Positions 47,694 through 61,250 of a DNA stretch of 64,000 bases are shown piece by piece. Made by a program: the position numbers and the translations under genes. The notes beneath the pieces were generated by a model that was not told the origin of the DNA, did not search any database, and saw only the letters and a program-made list of their open reading frames with translations. The first letter of the stretch is position 1. Every line of letters starts with the position of its first letter. Location of the stretch: the NCBI GenBank assembly GCA_028023455.1, contig JAQFVV010012400.1:10284248-10348247 (forward strand), written 5' to 3'. This stretch comes from Epiperipatus broadwayi (lineage: Eukaryota > Onychophora > Udeonychophora > Euonychophora > Peripatidae).

Positions 47694-48627
47694 AAACAAT
47701 TTTGAAAATAAAACAGATGATGATGCCATAGAAAAAAAGATGTTTGATATGCATGCAGGTTGAGTTTAATTAGGAAGTCAAAATTTTTTGGTTCTAGTGC
47801 ACATTTTTTAAATTGGCAGAGAAAGTGACAATTATTTATCCCAAGCATAGAGAGGGGGAAATCATTGTTAGGATCTGAATAAAGAAGGTTATATATTTTC
47901 CAGTAAGTGTACTTGGAATTGTGGGAGAGGCTGATCTTGTTGGTGGTACCTAAGATTGAATAACTAATATTTGTGAGATATTGAGTTGAAGGAGGAGGTT
48001 TATCTGTAGGGGATATTTTCTGTAGTCACTGGAGGTTTTGGAACTGATTGATAATAGCTACTATTACTTCATATGAAGAATTTCTAGAGAAGAGAAGATC
48101 AAACTCAGTCTAATTACCATTAGAATATATATATATATATATATATAATTGTCAAGAAATATTGAAGTTCATATTAACTGTGTGTGTAATTGAATAATAG
48201 AAATGAAGTGCACAAATTTTTTATTTCATTTTCATGATAAATGCAAAATGATGACTAATGGTTAGAAAGACCCATGATGATTTTCCTGTGCACTTGATAA
48301 CTAAAGATAATAAGATACAAAATTGGAATGAAAATTAAAAAAATAATGATGGTTAATTATAAATACTAGTAATAATGGTGAGTGAATTAAGTGGGAAAAA
48401 TGATAACTCTCATGCAATTTTTACTTAACTATATATATATAATAAGATATCACAAATAATATATAATAAATTTAAATATATATTAAACAAATTTATAAAA
48501 CATATAAACAGGAATACGATTCAAAAATCAAAAGTATGTTTTTTATATTTAAGAATTTAATGAATAATATTTTCATTTTTTAAATATGTTATATATTCAT
48601 TTTTTAAATATGTTATATATATATATA
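47694..48627. other. Anonymous AT-rich stretch
   Basis: A short duplicated ATTCATTTTTTAAATATGTT lies near 48570-48620. No gene recognised. Confidence 0.45.
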
Positions 48628-48743
48628 AGTACAAAAATATAATTGTCACTTTGTTGTGCTTTGGACTATCCTCATAGTCTTTGACAAAGACTATGGAGGA
48701 TAGTCAAAAGTGCTCCTAAGAGGCGATTATATTTTTTGTACTT
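48628..48743. repeat. Inverted repeat with arms of about 57 bp and a 2-4-nt tip
   Basis: AGTACAAAAATATAATTGTC (48628 on) pairs with the end at 48743. The arms contain hairpins of the type GACTA-TGGAGGA-TAGTC followed by CAAAAG, like the inner stem of the module at 35670. Almost no spacer. Confidence 0.87.
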
Positions 48744-48927
48744 TTCAAAATTTTTGATTGCTGTATTTACTAACATTTAATTATAAGATTCTGTATATTG
48801 CTTTGAAAAAATACAGACATCGATTTATATTATATATATAATTAAACTTCTATTAATTATAATAAGTCTGAAATAACAAATGTCTATTAAATATGTAGTG
48901 ATGAGAAAATAATATTTTATAGAGAAA

Positions 48928-49210
<283 letters not shown>

Positions 49211-49679
49211 TCAAAGTCAAACCCAAAAAAGTCATTTTAATAAACTAGTAAATAATGTTCACTTTCTTGTATCAATGCTTATCTATTAGACAAAAAATGA
49301 TCTACTTTTATCTACTTAACACATTGTTATATGGTAAATAAATAATCAGTGAGGCTAATAATATAAAGTTTTACACCTTTTGATTATCAATAATTGTTTT
49401 GTTAATGTTACATAATGTATCAGATAGATCAAAGTAGCTATTTTTTTTGTTAAAAAGTAAATTAGTATTGATGCAAGAAAACAAAGCATTATTTACTAGT
49501 TTATTTAAGTGATTCTTTGATTATTGTATATACACAAAAGTTAGTTTCTCTATAAAATAGTATTGTTAAACTTATTTGAAGTACTTTAAATACAAATAGC
49601 ATAATACTAGAATGAAATATTCCTATGTACTTGAAAAGGCAGGCTTGTAACAAATGGGTTTTACAAACTGCTTACTTGT

Positions 49680-50045
49680 AGGTTTAAGTTTGGATGCTTT
49701 ATAAAAGAGCAATACAAAAATTGCAGACACAGAGTGAATTAGGGATCAAAAACAAAATACATAAATGGGAAACAAATGAGCATCACAGACATCATTTCAA
49801 GAATTTAGAGTTTAATATGGAGGTGGAACAAATATGGCACTAAAAAAGAGAACAATGATAGACAAATGAAATCTTAAATTAGATTCAAAACAGTTAAAAA
49901 TCCAACAAAAAGATTACATGCAAGATAGATAGATAAAATAAGGAAAATTACTAAATTCATATGGGTAAAAAAATTGATTGGAGAAACTGGATTAAAATCA
50001 AAGAGATTTTTATCCAGAAGTAGATTGATAGCAGTTGCAGATTAT
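49680..50045 (+). pseudogene. RTE-type LINE 3' fragment, decayed
   Basis: Blocks match 28700-29090 in order: AAAAGAGCAATACAAAAATT, AATCTTAAATTAGATTC, TACATGCAAGATAGATAGAT, GGAGAAACTGGATTAAA and ATCCAGAAGTAGATTGATAG. Several stops. The TGATGA tail is not preserved. Confidence 0.7.
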
Positions 50046-50477
50046 TTTGTATAAAATGCTAATTGAAAGCTATAAATATGAAATAAATATAAAGGTGGAA
50101 TGTGTATGCATATACATGTGTATGGATAAGTAGGTTTTTGATCAGATATTGTTCTTAATGTTCAACCTCACATATCTGTGCAGTAACTGGTAGTAAGATT
50201 GTCTTAAGCATATTTAGTTTTCTTATTCATGTTTAATCAAAACTTTCTCAAAAAGTGATTATTTTTATCTGTATTATTATTTTTATTTAATACTAATCAA
50301 CACAGAAACATCTCGTAAATATAATACATTTATTAAAATATAAAAGTTTGATAAAAATAAAAATTAAAAATGGAATGTATGTAAGAATTATGAAATATTG
50401 TTTTATACCTTATTAACGATTTCATTATATGATCACTGTAAAAGTATTAATTTTAATAATAAAAAACGTATGTATAA

Positions 50478-50580
50478 GTCAAGCATTGGTGATCGAGAGG
50501 TCAGCGACAGCTGCTTTACAAGCAATTGTTCTGGGTTGCGGGTTCGCTCCCCGCTGATGCTATGACACATGAGGAAAAAA
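50478..50580 (+). mobile_element. Short tRNA-derived SINE, copy 7
   Basis: GTCAAGCATTGGTGATCGAG start and GCGGGTTCGCTCCCC B box. The 13-bp target-site duplication (50465-50477 and 50582-50594) has one mismatch. Confidence 0.92.
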
Positions 50581-50594
50581 AAACGTACGTATAA

Positions 50595-51443
50595 TAGTAT
50601 ATAATTGTTTATTTGCAAAATTGAGAATAGTAGGTATGATTTTTTTTTTTTTTTGATATAAAAATTATTTGTAATTTTTTTTTTTTTTTTTTGGAAATCA
50701 GTCCCTATCTTAAATAAATTTTTGTGGATTGAATTTTTTTTTTATTATTATCCTTAATTATTTAGAACAAATATACAAAATTAATAAAACTCAATGGAAC
50801 AAGTAAATTTTTTTCAAATTTTACAGACATATACAGTATATATATATATTGTATATGAGTGTGTGTAACTATGTATACCATACACAATATATAAATATGC
50901 GTTTAATTTGTTTAGATTACAATATATCCAAATCTGCGTATAAATCTAAAATCATTTCATTAAAATGGTTATTTAATTTTATGCATTTAATATCATCTCT
51001 AATCAAAGATGTTTACTTCAACACAAAAGTCTCTCAAAGATTTTTCCACATGGATCTTTTACAAGTAGGCTTTTTATTTTATTTATAATGATCTGAAAAA
51101 AATATTATTTATTATCTCACTTCAAAGTAGATCGTTTTTGAGAATGGTTTTGGTAATTCTGTATCCAATAAAGATTTGCTCTAGTTGGGTTGTTTTTAAG
51201 TTCTTTAATTTTTACATAATACTAATCTGGAATCAAATTCATTCATTTCTTTTTTTATTTTTCATACTAATTTCAACATATTTTTATCCAAACCAGTTTT
51301 CACTATTAGCAATTATATTTCATTTTAAAATTCAGTGATCACGTTTCACAGCCTTATATCAAATCATTAATTAAATACTTTTCTACTTATATACCAACTT
51401 TTCATATCATAACTACTCTTTCTTATTGCATTGCTAAATGTCT
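50595..51443. other. Anonymous AT-rich stretch
   Basis: Two short open frames (50849-51088, 51138-51338) are hydrophobic and low in complexity, with no recognised domain. Long T runs lie near 50640 and 50678. Confidence 0.45.
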
Positions 51444-51663
51444 ACCATATAATATTAAATCATCCATGCACTTTACTATTGTTACATAATACTTTATTTA
51501 CCACCCTCTTTTACAGTTTCGATTGCAAAAAAAAAAAAATTGAATTTAGCAGTTGAAGTTAGGAGATATAAAAGTTCTAAAGAAGATAAACTGTAAAAGA
51601 GGGTGGTAAATAAAGCATTGTGTAACAGTAATAAAATGCATGGATGATTTAATATTATATGGT
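51444..51663. repeat. Inverted repeat with 76-bp arms
   Basis: 51444-51519 (ACCATATAATATTAAATCAT...) and 51588-51663 are reverse complements with only a few differences. The spacer of about 68 bp contains an A13 run. Confidence 0.9.
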
Positions 51664-51748
51664 TTTCAAATCATACTGGTGTAAATTAAATATATATCCA
51701 TAAAAAAATTTTCCTATTAATTATAATGTTCTTAGGCAATATAAATTT

Positions 51749-52217
51749 GTTGTATTTTTATATTGGACTATTTCCACCATCTAATATGTGTATTGAATGT
51801 CATTAGAAAAATTTAACTTTATTTTAAATATTCCAAATACATTCAACAGTTAGTAATAGCACATCAAACAGGTTAGTATATGCACAACATTTTGAGAGAT
51901 ATTATTCTCCCCTCTTCTTCAGTTGTTGCTGGCCTAATTAGTGATAGTACCAGCATGGGATTTGAACCCGAACCTTTAGATTCTTGAGTACTTAAAATTC
52001 AATTCTCAAGAATCTAAGGGTCCAGGTTTGAATCCCATGCTAGTACTGTCACAGGGGAGAATAATACCTTTCAAAACATTGTGCATATACTAACCTGTTT
52101 GATGTGCTATTACTAACAGTTGAATGTATTGGGAATATTTAAAATAAAGTTAAATTTTTCTAAAGACATTCAATACACATATTAGATGATGGAAATAGTC
52201 CAATATAAAAATACAAC
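51749..52217. mobile_element. Head-to-head pair of Penelope-like element tails
   Basis: A minus copy (51749-51988) and a plus copy (52006-52217) of the tail seen at 520-808 meet at CTCAAGAATCTAAGG, just upstream of the B box. Their 3' ends (CCAATATAAAAATACAAC) face outward. The minus copy keeps the CTGAAGA-hairpin (51922-51888). The plus copy has lost about 30 bp including CTGAAGA. No PLE coding sequence accompanies either. Confidence 0.88.
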
Positions 52218-53026
52218 TAACATCACAAAAACAAATTTACTAAAAGAACTTTTTACTTTATGCATCTAAATACAAGTGTCTATTATGTCAATTATTAAAG
52301 ATAATTAAAGGTAACTGTTTTAAGGTCAATTTTCTTAAATTTTTTCATTTATACTAGTTTTAAACTGGGTATTATTTACCATGGCTATAATCATAAAGCC
52401 TGACAGTGAACATGTCTGCAGTGTTTCATTTACATTCGGAAGAACTATTAAAATTGTATTGTTGGGTTCCCAGTTGCAACTAAAGAGTTTTTACCCTACC
52501 AAACTACTATTTACTTCCAACCTATTAATATTATAGGTCTTTAATGGAATAAGTGCAGTAGGCATAGAGATAGTATATAATTTGTACACACACTGTTAAA
52601 ATTAATTATAATTTTTTTATTAAATTATATAAATATATAATAAAATATTGCTTGTTTAACCCATTTAGCCTTAAACACAATTACACTTTTTATTTAAGTA
52701 ATACTTTGGGGGCAATTTGAAATTGATAATTACAGTTTGTAATGTTATAATTGACTATTTATTAGTCTGCATTCAGAATATATTATATTTACACATTTAA
52801 AGAGATTTATTTAAGCTTCTTTGTATCAATAGTTTCAATCATTGTTGTCAATTTGCAATATTTAGTGTCTATAAAAGTATAGTACATCATATAGTAAAGG
52901 TGGAATTCCACCTTTCTTGTTAAAAGGAGGTTGCCTTGGCAATAGTTTGAAATTGTTAATTGTTATTGATATTGGGATTGTCTAAGTGCTGACTGGTTTT
53001 TAATGATAGATTTATATCATATTTAA
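52218..53026. other. Anonymous AT-rich stretch with one short perfect palindrome
   Basis: AAAGGTGGAATTCCACCTTT at 52896-52915 is a perfect 20-nt palindrome. Nothing else recognised. Confidence 0.5.
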
Positions 53027-53192
53027 ATGATAGTGTTAAATAGTTGTAATAAATTTAATATCATATGATAGACAATTTCTATAACACAATATAAGGTCAG
53101 TCTTACACATTTTGCCTTCTGTGAGATTGTTCTTACATCACAGAAAATTTCCATCATATATTATTAAATTTATTACAGCTATTTAATGTCAT
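53027..53192. repeat. Inverted repeat with arms of about 52 bp
   Basis: ATGATAGTGTTAAATAGTTG (53027 on) pairs with the segment ending ATTTAATGTCAT at 53192. The spacer is about 60 bp. Several mismatches. Confidence 0.8.
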
Positions 53193-53472
53193 AAGCTGAA
53201 ATATAATTACATTGTATTAATTATCAAGTGTTCCTCAAGATTATTAAAAATGAGTGCTTAATGCCTTTGCCATGAGAAAAAAAGTAAATTTATTTAATTG
53301 TTGTGTATATTTCCAACAGAATTAATTTTACTTTCATAAATTTTTAATAACTGAATTAGTTGATGTAAAATCCTTTGTGGATAATAAAAGAGATTTCTTC
53401 TTTGTTGGTGGTAAAACTCCTAATTTGTTCTTAACATTTGCAGGGTTGTTTTTACATTATGTTATGGTAGTT

Positions 53473-53577
53473 TCTTCATATGTCATAGCATCACTGGGAT
53501 GCAAACTCACACCCATCTGCAACCAACTACTTGCTTGCAAGGCAGGTGCGATGACCTCTCGGCTAACAACGCTTGAC
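53473..53577 (-). mobile_element. Short tRNA-derived SINE, copy 8
   Basis: Minus strand starts GTCAAGCGTTGTTAGCCGAG and ends GCTATGACATATG with a short tail. The 15-bp target-site duplication TATGTTATGGTAGTT is perfect (53458-53472, 53578-53592). It shares the GTTAGCCGAGAG variant with copy 2, suggesting a subfamily. Confidence 0.93.
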
Positions 53578-53592
53578 TATGTTATGGTAGTT

Positions 53593-56049
53593 GTTTAAAA
53601 AATATTTATAATATAATATATTATGATCTGGAAGCTTCAATCTTATGTAAATATCACAGACTAAGCTATCTCACTATAAAAGAATTTTATGATTGACCTT
53701 CAATTGTTCAAATGAGTCAGATGATTGAAACATCTGAACATATGCATAAAAATGATATTCTGACTTTCTTTTTATATGCCAAAATTAAACCTGTTTAATT
53801 TAGAATTTGAATATTCTCAAATACATTTATCAATTTATCATGTAATTATGTACATGAAATATTTATATAATATGAACCAAATTCATTAGCAATTAGAATT
53901 TACACATGTTTATGAAGGGATACAACTATTACTTCAAGGCATGGGAAATGTTATTTATGATACAATTAATCCACTACCATGCACATGATTTAAGATTTAA
54001 ATCAAATATCAGAATTTTTTTGTAGATAGCTGGAATCCAGATAACCATCTAATATTGATCAATAAAGTGGTCTTTCTTTTTTTTTTTTTAACTAGAGGAA
54101 AAAACATGAACAATAAATTGTTAAAAACTTCCACCCATTATTTGGCATGCTCAATAAGTGATTTCTTTTTCCTGTTTCTTTTAATAAAGAGCTATTGAAA
54201 AAGGCTTTAGCATGTATGTATGCATAAACAATTAAGAATATTCAAATACTGTATATAGAATTACAAAAAAAAAAACCCACTTTCCTAATTTAAATACTTT
54301 GCATTTTTATTTTATAAGTAATTAAATGAACTAATATGGATAAATTAACTCAAATGATTTTATATCAGAAGGCACACCCTGCATGCATTCACAAATATAA
54401 AACTAATTTTAATTATAAACATTTATAAACAATTTATATTTTATATAAATAAAATAATAAAAAATATATAGCATTAAATATTCTCATATTGATTTGTATT
54501 TAATTCACTACTCCATTAACAACCGCTGAAGAGCTCACTACATGGCAAATATTTCTTCATTAGCTTAACACAGAGAAATAGTGAGGAGTTTTAAGTCGGT
54601 TTTTTAATCTTTGTTTTATTATTTAGCTAAGAATAACAAATACCCATTTACCAATCAATATTGGATGGTTTTTGAGTTGGTCATAATCCAGTTGTTTAAA
54701 AGAAAATTCAAAATCTGATTTAAACTTTGAAAAACTTTCAAGTTTTTGTCTCTAATTCAAACCCAGTTCATAAGTGTAACAGAAAGATGTGCTTTCTCAT
54801 GGAACCATTTTGTTCTTCAAATAGCATTTACATTCTCATTTTTATTTTTAATGTAGTAATGGGTAAATGGGGGGGGGGAGAAATTGGTAAAAAAAAAAAA
54901 GTAATTGACTAGATATAAGCTTTGAAGTGTAGAACAAATGATAGAGAGATTGAAGAATGTCAGTTGAGGTAGTGCCTTTTTGTAAATGACTAATTATTTA
55001 AAAGATATTTGATTATAATGTTGATAATCATCCACTTGAGTAAAAATATTTTGAAACAAATGCTTATGGCTGTTTATAGTTATTATATAATTTTGTTTTG
55101 TATTTGCTTACGTCTGTTATGTTTGGAAAGAATCTTTATATCCACATAAACACGCACACTTAACATTATTTGTATTTGAGTAATTGTATATACGCATTTC
55201 ATTACTTTTGTTATGAGTTTTGAACTTTTTAAATATATCTATATAAATAGATAAATGGGTAATATATATAAAAACATTGCATGAAATGAAGGAAAATTTA
55301 TTGCAACCTAATTTAATAAAAGTTAGAGATTGATTTGCAAACATAATGAATTAACTTAAAATAGTTAAGAATGAAATATGGCAAAAATTACTTTTAGTAT
55401 TTACAGCGGAAAAATAATATAATTTAAAGAAAAGAAAATTAATTTTAAGATAATCAGAATATATTTCCCTAGGAATTTTTCTTTCTAATAAGTTAGTAAT
55501 TAAAAAAAATGAATGCAGTTTGCTAATCACAATTCAGCAATTAAAATATTATTTAAGATTGGATTACTGCTTGTAAATTCAATTACAAAATCAGGTTATA
55601 GAGTTTCCTTTAATTCTATTTTCATTTTGGAATTTTATTAATATATAATCAAATTTGAAATGTTAATGTTTTGATTAGAAAAGGGAAAATAGTGTGTTTA
55701 TAATATTACTTAAAAATGGAAAAAAAAAGTTAATGAAAAGAAAAAGGGACGGAGTATTTTTAAACTAATATAGTGTATATATAAACAACATAAAATATCT
55801 CTTAAATAGTTTATTGTAGGATAAAATCTTTATCAAAAGTCCCTTTAGAACAACAGTGAAGTTATCATTTACTTAACTTGCCAATTGCCGGTAAATGAAG
55901 GTTGGACAATTTTCTAATCTTGTTTTACTTTGTTAGCTACGAATAATTAGATATCTATTTACTGACCAATATAGGCTGGATAACTATGAGCTATTTTTGA
56001 CTGGATTCAAATCTATGTCATAGAGCAAGACATGCTGGCATGGCAGTTC
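53593..56049. other. Anonymous AT-rich stretch with old low-copy repeat pieces
   Basis: A segment like TAGCTAAGAATAA-AGATATCTATTTACTGACCAATATTGG appears at about 54620-54670, 55935-55985, 24215-24255 and 59310-59350. It marks another old dispersed family of unknown class. No gene recognised. Confidence 0.45.
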
Positions 56050-56335
56050 CGACATAAGATCATTTTTGATATTCTATCTTATACAACTGATACATATGAC
56101 CCCATACATGTGAAAATAATAAATGATCTCCAATATTTGTATTTTGTGCTGAAACAGCATTCATCAATTGGTCCAGATCATCATCTCCCACACATATATA
56201 CAATCATTTCTCAATTTGTTGGAGATCATTTATCTTTTTCCCATGTATATTATCATGCATATCAGTTGTATATTATAAAGTGTATAGCTATAAAGAGTTT
56301 GAAAATCTGAACTCAAGTCCCTTCTAATTACATTA
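56050..56335. repeat. Dispersed repeat A, head-to-head pair (copy 10, old)
   Basis: A minus copy (about 56060-56212, with TCATCAATTGGTCCAGATCA and TCATCTCCCACACATATATA) is joined to a plus 3' half (about 56213-56335, ending TCTGAACTCAAGTCCC). Both 3' ends face outward again. An open frame across it is accidental. Confidence 0.7.
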
Positions 56336-57005
56336 AGTTTAGTATAGACATTATACATGTATTTAAATATGTACTTATCAAAAAAATCTCACTATTTGTT
56401 AATTCCATTGTCTGGTGAGATTGAATCTGGTTAGAAGTTATATAATTTTTTAAATAACTGAGAATTATTCGGGATCATCTACAAACCCAGTTAGCTATCC
56501 AATTATTGAATGATTAAAGGTGTATCATTCTATTCTTTGCTAGGGATTAAAGACCCCTTGTTAACTCGGATTAATCAAATATATATTAATGCATTGTCTG
56601 TAAAACAAAAATTAAATTGTAGTATATTGTAAACTTTATCTTTTATGAAAAAGTCTCATTTTACACATGCACTCAGCACATGATTTACCTTTATCATTTT
56701 CTAAAAAATATATAAATCAAGCTAAATTCTTTTTAAGTACCAGATATTATAGGCAAAGTCAATGTTCTTCCTACTGCCTAACTTTTTACATTTATTATTA
56801 GCTGTTACTATGATATGGTTTCACAAATATCAAACAATTCATTCACTTAACAAATTATAATCATTTGTTTAATGCATAATTCAAGCTTTTTTTAACTTAA
56901 AGAGTAGAATGTGACTGAAAGAATATAGCTATGGAGCATTTAAAATATTTTATATAGACTTCAACTAGTATTATGCATTGTTTCTATTTATTTATTATAT
57001 ATATG
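56336..57005. other. Anonymous AT-rich stretch
   Basis: Nothing recognised. Confidence 0.5.
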
Positions 57006-57232
57006 CATATTGCTAGAAGAGATGATAATAGATGGACAATTGAAATCTTAAACTGGATTCCACGAGATTGTAAAAAACCCAGAAAGAGACCACATGTGAG
57101 ATGGATGGATGAAATAAGAAAGTGTGCAGGAGTGGTGTGGAGAAATTAAAGATCAGAGAAGATGGATTAAACTTGGAAAGACCTTCATCCTGCAGTGGAT
57201 TGATAATGATTGATGATGATGATGATATATAT
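57006..57232 (+). pseudogene. RTE-type LINE 3' end fragment
   Basis: Begins at the GHISRRDDNRW position and is very close to 28880-29103 (TAGATGGACAATTGAAATCT, AAACCCAGAAAGAGACCACA). A small deletion near 57146 shifts the frame, and the copy ends in a TGATGATGATGAT tail. It is truncated to about 225 bp. Confidence 0.85.
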
Positions 57233-57419
57233 AAACATTAAATTAAACATAGCTGAATATATATGTAAACAAAGGGAATAAATCACCCTTCCTCAGGTTA
57301 TGACTTAACAGCATTCTAAAAGTTGATCTTTTGTTCAATATATATATATATATATTCAAGTTTTTAATAAAAATTTTAAAAAAATAATGATGTCAACCAT
57401 GAAATGATTTTTAACTTTT
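57233..57419. other. Short interval with a hairpin like the CTGAAGA module
   Basis: On the minus strand near 57296-57270, CCTGAGGAAGGG then TTATTCCCTTTGTTTAC gives an AGGG/CCCT stem after CTGAGGA. A (TA)n run follows. Confidence 0.4.
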
Positions 57420-57513
57420 TTTTTTATGTGTCTAAGCATTGGCTGGGAAGCAACCTCCCAGGAAAACTGCTTTAAGACAGCTGTGCTAACCACTCAACCA
57501 CCAATGCTTGACA
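57420..57513 (-). mobile_element. Short tRNA-derived SINE, copy 9
   Basis: Minus strand starts GTCAAGCATTGGTGGTTGAG and ends GCTTAGACACATA plus poly(A). The 13-bp target-site duplication ATTTTTAACTTTT is perfect (57407-57419, 57514-57526). Confidence 0.93.
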
Positions 57514-57526
57514 ATTTTTAACTTTT

Positions 57527-59755
57527 AGTGTTAAAAGCAGATAGAAACCTTTACTTTAAAAGGAAGTAGTGTAATAGAAAAGTAGCAATCTAGCAACATG
57601 GTCCTGGTGGATTATTAATATTTAATGAAGAAAACACTGATACACATTTAATGTTTTGAAAATATCTCTATAGCACAATTATTCATTCTTCCACATGGTG
57701 TTAAAGGTGGATGAACTTCCATCCTTGTGCAATAATTGCCAACATGGATATTCCAGATACAGGTGTTTATTGTTTCTGTTCCATCATTGAAAGTTGTTTA
57801 TAAAGTGTTTAGTGAGGAAGAGTAGTCTTTGTTTATCTGTTAGTAAATGGTTGTGGTGGTAGAGTTGAGATGAGGAATATATCAATAAAAATTCAAATAT
57901 ATAAAAACACAGAATATATTCATAAATATGTTAGTTAACACCATTTTTTCTTTCATCATTTTTGTATTGTTGGATATATTGTACTATTTGAAATTTATTT
58001 ATACTTGATATAAGGAATTTAAAGTTTATGATCTCTTAAACTGAATTCTAAAATAACTTGTGTTAAGATGAAGCATACTATCACCAACAGGAAGCAAATA
58101 TTTGGGCTTGGTAAGAACACTCTGTTGTGTAATTAATCTCTCTGTATTTAGATAGATAATGTAATAATTTATTCAATAAGGCCTTATGTATTGCAATTTC
58201 AGCCGGTAGGCTTTAGTATATGCATGATTTGTATCTTCATTAAAATAATAGTTACATTGACAATAATTTATCCACATATATTTAAAGTGTATAAAATATA
58301 TTAAAAAATTTTTTTTTTTATGTTTTAGTGTATATCATAAGAGTCTAGATGTAATTTTGTGAATATAAATTAAAATATAAAGATGATCTTATTTTATGGC
58401 AATTTGTAATAATGATATGATGGTTTGCCTCATCAAAACGTCTTACAACCACCTAAATCATTTTGTTATAGTAAAATATTTTTTATTTATTTATATATGA
58501 ATAGTAAATGGTCTGGAATCAGATCTATATAATCATAGAAGTAGGTATACTTGGGTTCAAAATTTTAGTTTTTTTTTTTATAAATTTCAGCCTTGTTGTT
58601 TGATAGCAAAAATAGTGATTAAAGATGGCTACCAACTGCATAACTGTACTTCTTCCAGTTGTGATCCCAGGTCTTCTCTGACAAAGCAAAAATCAGAACT
58701 GATTTGTGAATGGAGATTTAAGTGACTACTATCTAGTGATCATTGTTGATGATAGAATAGAGAGCTAAACTTGTTATATATATATGTTAAATTTAAACTT
58801 GTTATTATCTATATGATTAATAACTTATGGAAATAATAATTATAATTGCAGAAACATATAGACTTCCTTTACTAAAAAAATCATTTTTTTTTAGATTCCA
58901 AATACTCAATATGATCCTTTTCCACACTTTTAAAATTTTATTTGATTAAACTTTTTTTTTGTTTAAAATAAATTTTTGAAAATGTCTGAAAGAAAGAAGA
59001 AACACTGATTCTTTAGTAAATAAAGTGTTCTAATTAATTATTTGCATAATTTACCATCCTTCTGTGTCTATATTATTATGTACATATATATGATAGTCAT
59101 TCAAAAAAATGTTTGATTCTAAAGTAAAATAAGAGATTATATTATGCTCTATATATTAAGAGCCTTAAAGTGATATAATTGTGGTATATTTACTTGCTAT
59201 GTTCACTACTTTATTGCATCAACTTTGAATTAAGATTGGCTAAAATTTGAATAATTTGTTTAAATAAGGTTTATGAGTTTTTTTAATCAGGTAATCATAT
59301 CGTAACCAATCCAAAGAGAACCATTCAATATTGGTCACTAAGTAGATATCTAGTTATTATTAGCTCAAAGACACAAAACAATGATAGATAAACATTCAAA
59401 CATTAGCTATCTAAAAATTAACAAGCTTTTTTTTTCATTGCACTTCTATGGAGGTTTGTTGGAGTGATTTTTGTTCTAAATTAAGATATTCTATTTACTG
59501 ATTTACCTATTTATACTATATGTATGAACCTAATCAGTATTTTATGTAAGTAATATTAATTTTGCAATAAGTTTTTATATTCTTTGTTAATGATGATGTA
59601 AAAAAATGTATAACAATGACTCATAAAAAGAAATGCAGAAGAAAACAAAAAGGATCAAAAGTAAAGTACATTTCTGTTTTGGAAAGAAAATTACTTCAGC
59701 AACAACAATTAAAAAAAAAAAAATTTATTTATTTATTTTTAAACCATTAAAGTAA
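57527..59755. other. Anonymous AT-rich stretch
   Basis: No gene recognised. A possible very old repeat B core lies at about 58660-58745. TA-rich and T-run-rich throughout. Confidence 0.45.
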
Positions 59756-59759
59756 CAGT

Positions 59760-59870
59760 CACTCTGAAGAAGACTGCAGAACAGTCAAAATTAAAATTGT
59801 GTACACATATATGTACAATATAAGGTTTTACTAAAAAGTGTTCAAACTAGAATGGATGAATTGATCTTAC
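59760..59870 (+). repeat. Half-copy of the 35521-35774 palindrome family
   Basis: CTGAAGA (59764-59770), the GACTG/CAGTC hairpin (59772-59776, 59782-59786) and AAAA are followed by ACACATATATGTACAATA and ACTAAAAAGTGTTCAAA. This equals the right arm at 35670-35770. Only one arm is present, so the module is a dispersed unit in its own right. Confidence 0.75.
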
Positions 59871-59994
59871 TATTATTAAAAAGAGGTATGACATCAAATG
59901 AAGTATATAAAAAAGTTTTACAAAAAAATATATAGTAATTTTTTTTTAAAAAAGTAGCCATCTTTAATTATATTTTTAAAATATTAAATACTTT

Positions 59995-61250
59995 AAATAA
60001 AGAGGTAAGAAATGCAATTAAATCTATGAAAATTGAAAAACCTCAAGAAAATAAAAAAAACTGAAGAAAATGATAACATATCTCAAAAAAATCAAGTGAA
60101 TAGACAAATTAGTAGCTTACCTATATTCCAAAGGTCTAAATAATAAAAAGAACCAGATGATTGCTAAGTGCAATAATAATAATGGTATTTAAGAAAGATG
60201 AAAAAAAGATATTAGAAATTAATGGTCTGTTGATTTATTCTATACTAAGATTATTACATACAACTTGTTTACTGACAACCTTAGATTCACAACAATTAAA
60301 GTTGAAATTAAAAGTAGTTATAAAAGAATATATTATATTCTAGTATTAAGAAAAATTGTCAAAATGGTCAATGACAATAAGTTGCAATTTTGAATTGTAT
60401 TTGTAGATTATGAAAAGAAATTTGATTCTGCAAGCATTTCTGCAGTAATTAAACCTTTAAAACATCATGACAGACCTAAGTTATTGATAAATTTTGAAGG
60501 ATATTTATTAAAATTTTTTAGTAGGGATTAGATTACATGGCAAGACTAAAAGATAAACTTATGTGTACATTCTATATCTCCAAAACTTTTTATAATAGCA
60601 TTTTGCATACAATGTGGTTGTTTTTGCAAATAATGCTTCAGAACTTCAGAAAGTGTTTGAATTACCACACTAAAACCAAAATGTTATGCTCAATAACTTT
60701 TTACCAAGGAAATAAAAAAATAAAGAAATATTTTGTTCAGACTATTAATACAGATATAAACATAACAGATAAAATTAATCGCAGAATTAAATGAAGATGG
60801 AATGGATTCTTTTGATAAAAATAATTTGATATTGAAATGAAGATATAAAATGTATCTGAGATGTGTATATTTAAGATAAAAGCAGACATTTTAAATTATA
60901 GAGCAAATAATGGAGAGGTATATGTTGGAAATAAGAAAAAAAGAATAATATGTTATGAATGCAAGAATGATAGAAAAACTGAAAATAGATGGAAAGTTGA
61001 AATTTTTAATTTAATACCAAAAGATAGAATGAGTAAAAAATAAATAACCTAGAAAAATTTCACAAGTGAGATGGAAAGATGAGATAATAACGTTTTTTTA
61101 ATCGTAGTGGAAAAGACAAGCTATAGATTGAGAAAATTAGATTAGTCTTGAAAAAATCTTTATTATACTATGTGGTGATCGATAATGGTTGAAAATATTG
61201 ACGACGATGGCCATACAAATGTCTATTAAAGATGATGATGATAAGCCTAT
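59995..61250 (+). pseudogene. RTE-type LINE relic including part of the reverse transcriptase
   Basis: KEVRNAIKSMKIEKP near 60002 matches the start of the RT region. VFVDYEKKFDSAS at about 60397-60435 is RT motif A with its aspartate, and ISPKLF follows near 60580. Then come the QINRRIK-like segment near 60770 and the C-terminal MERYMLEI, NDRKTENRWKVE and VRWKDEI pieces. The end shows a degraded GACGACGATGG / GATGATGATGATAAG tail. Dense stops and indels, and the catalytic FADD box is not recognisable. Confidence 0.75.

Noticed and set aside
53377-53598. 73-codon open frame
   Set aside because: About half of it is a reverse-oriented SINE. No coding signature remains outside it.
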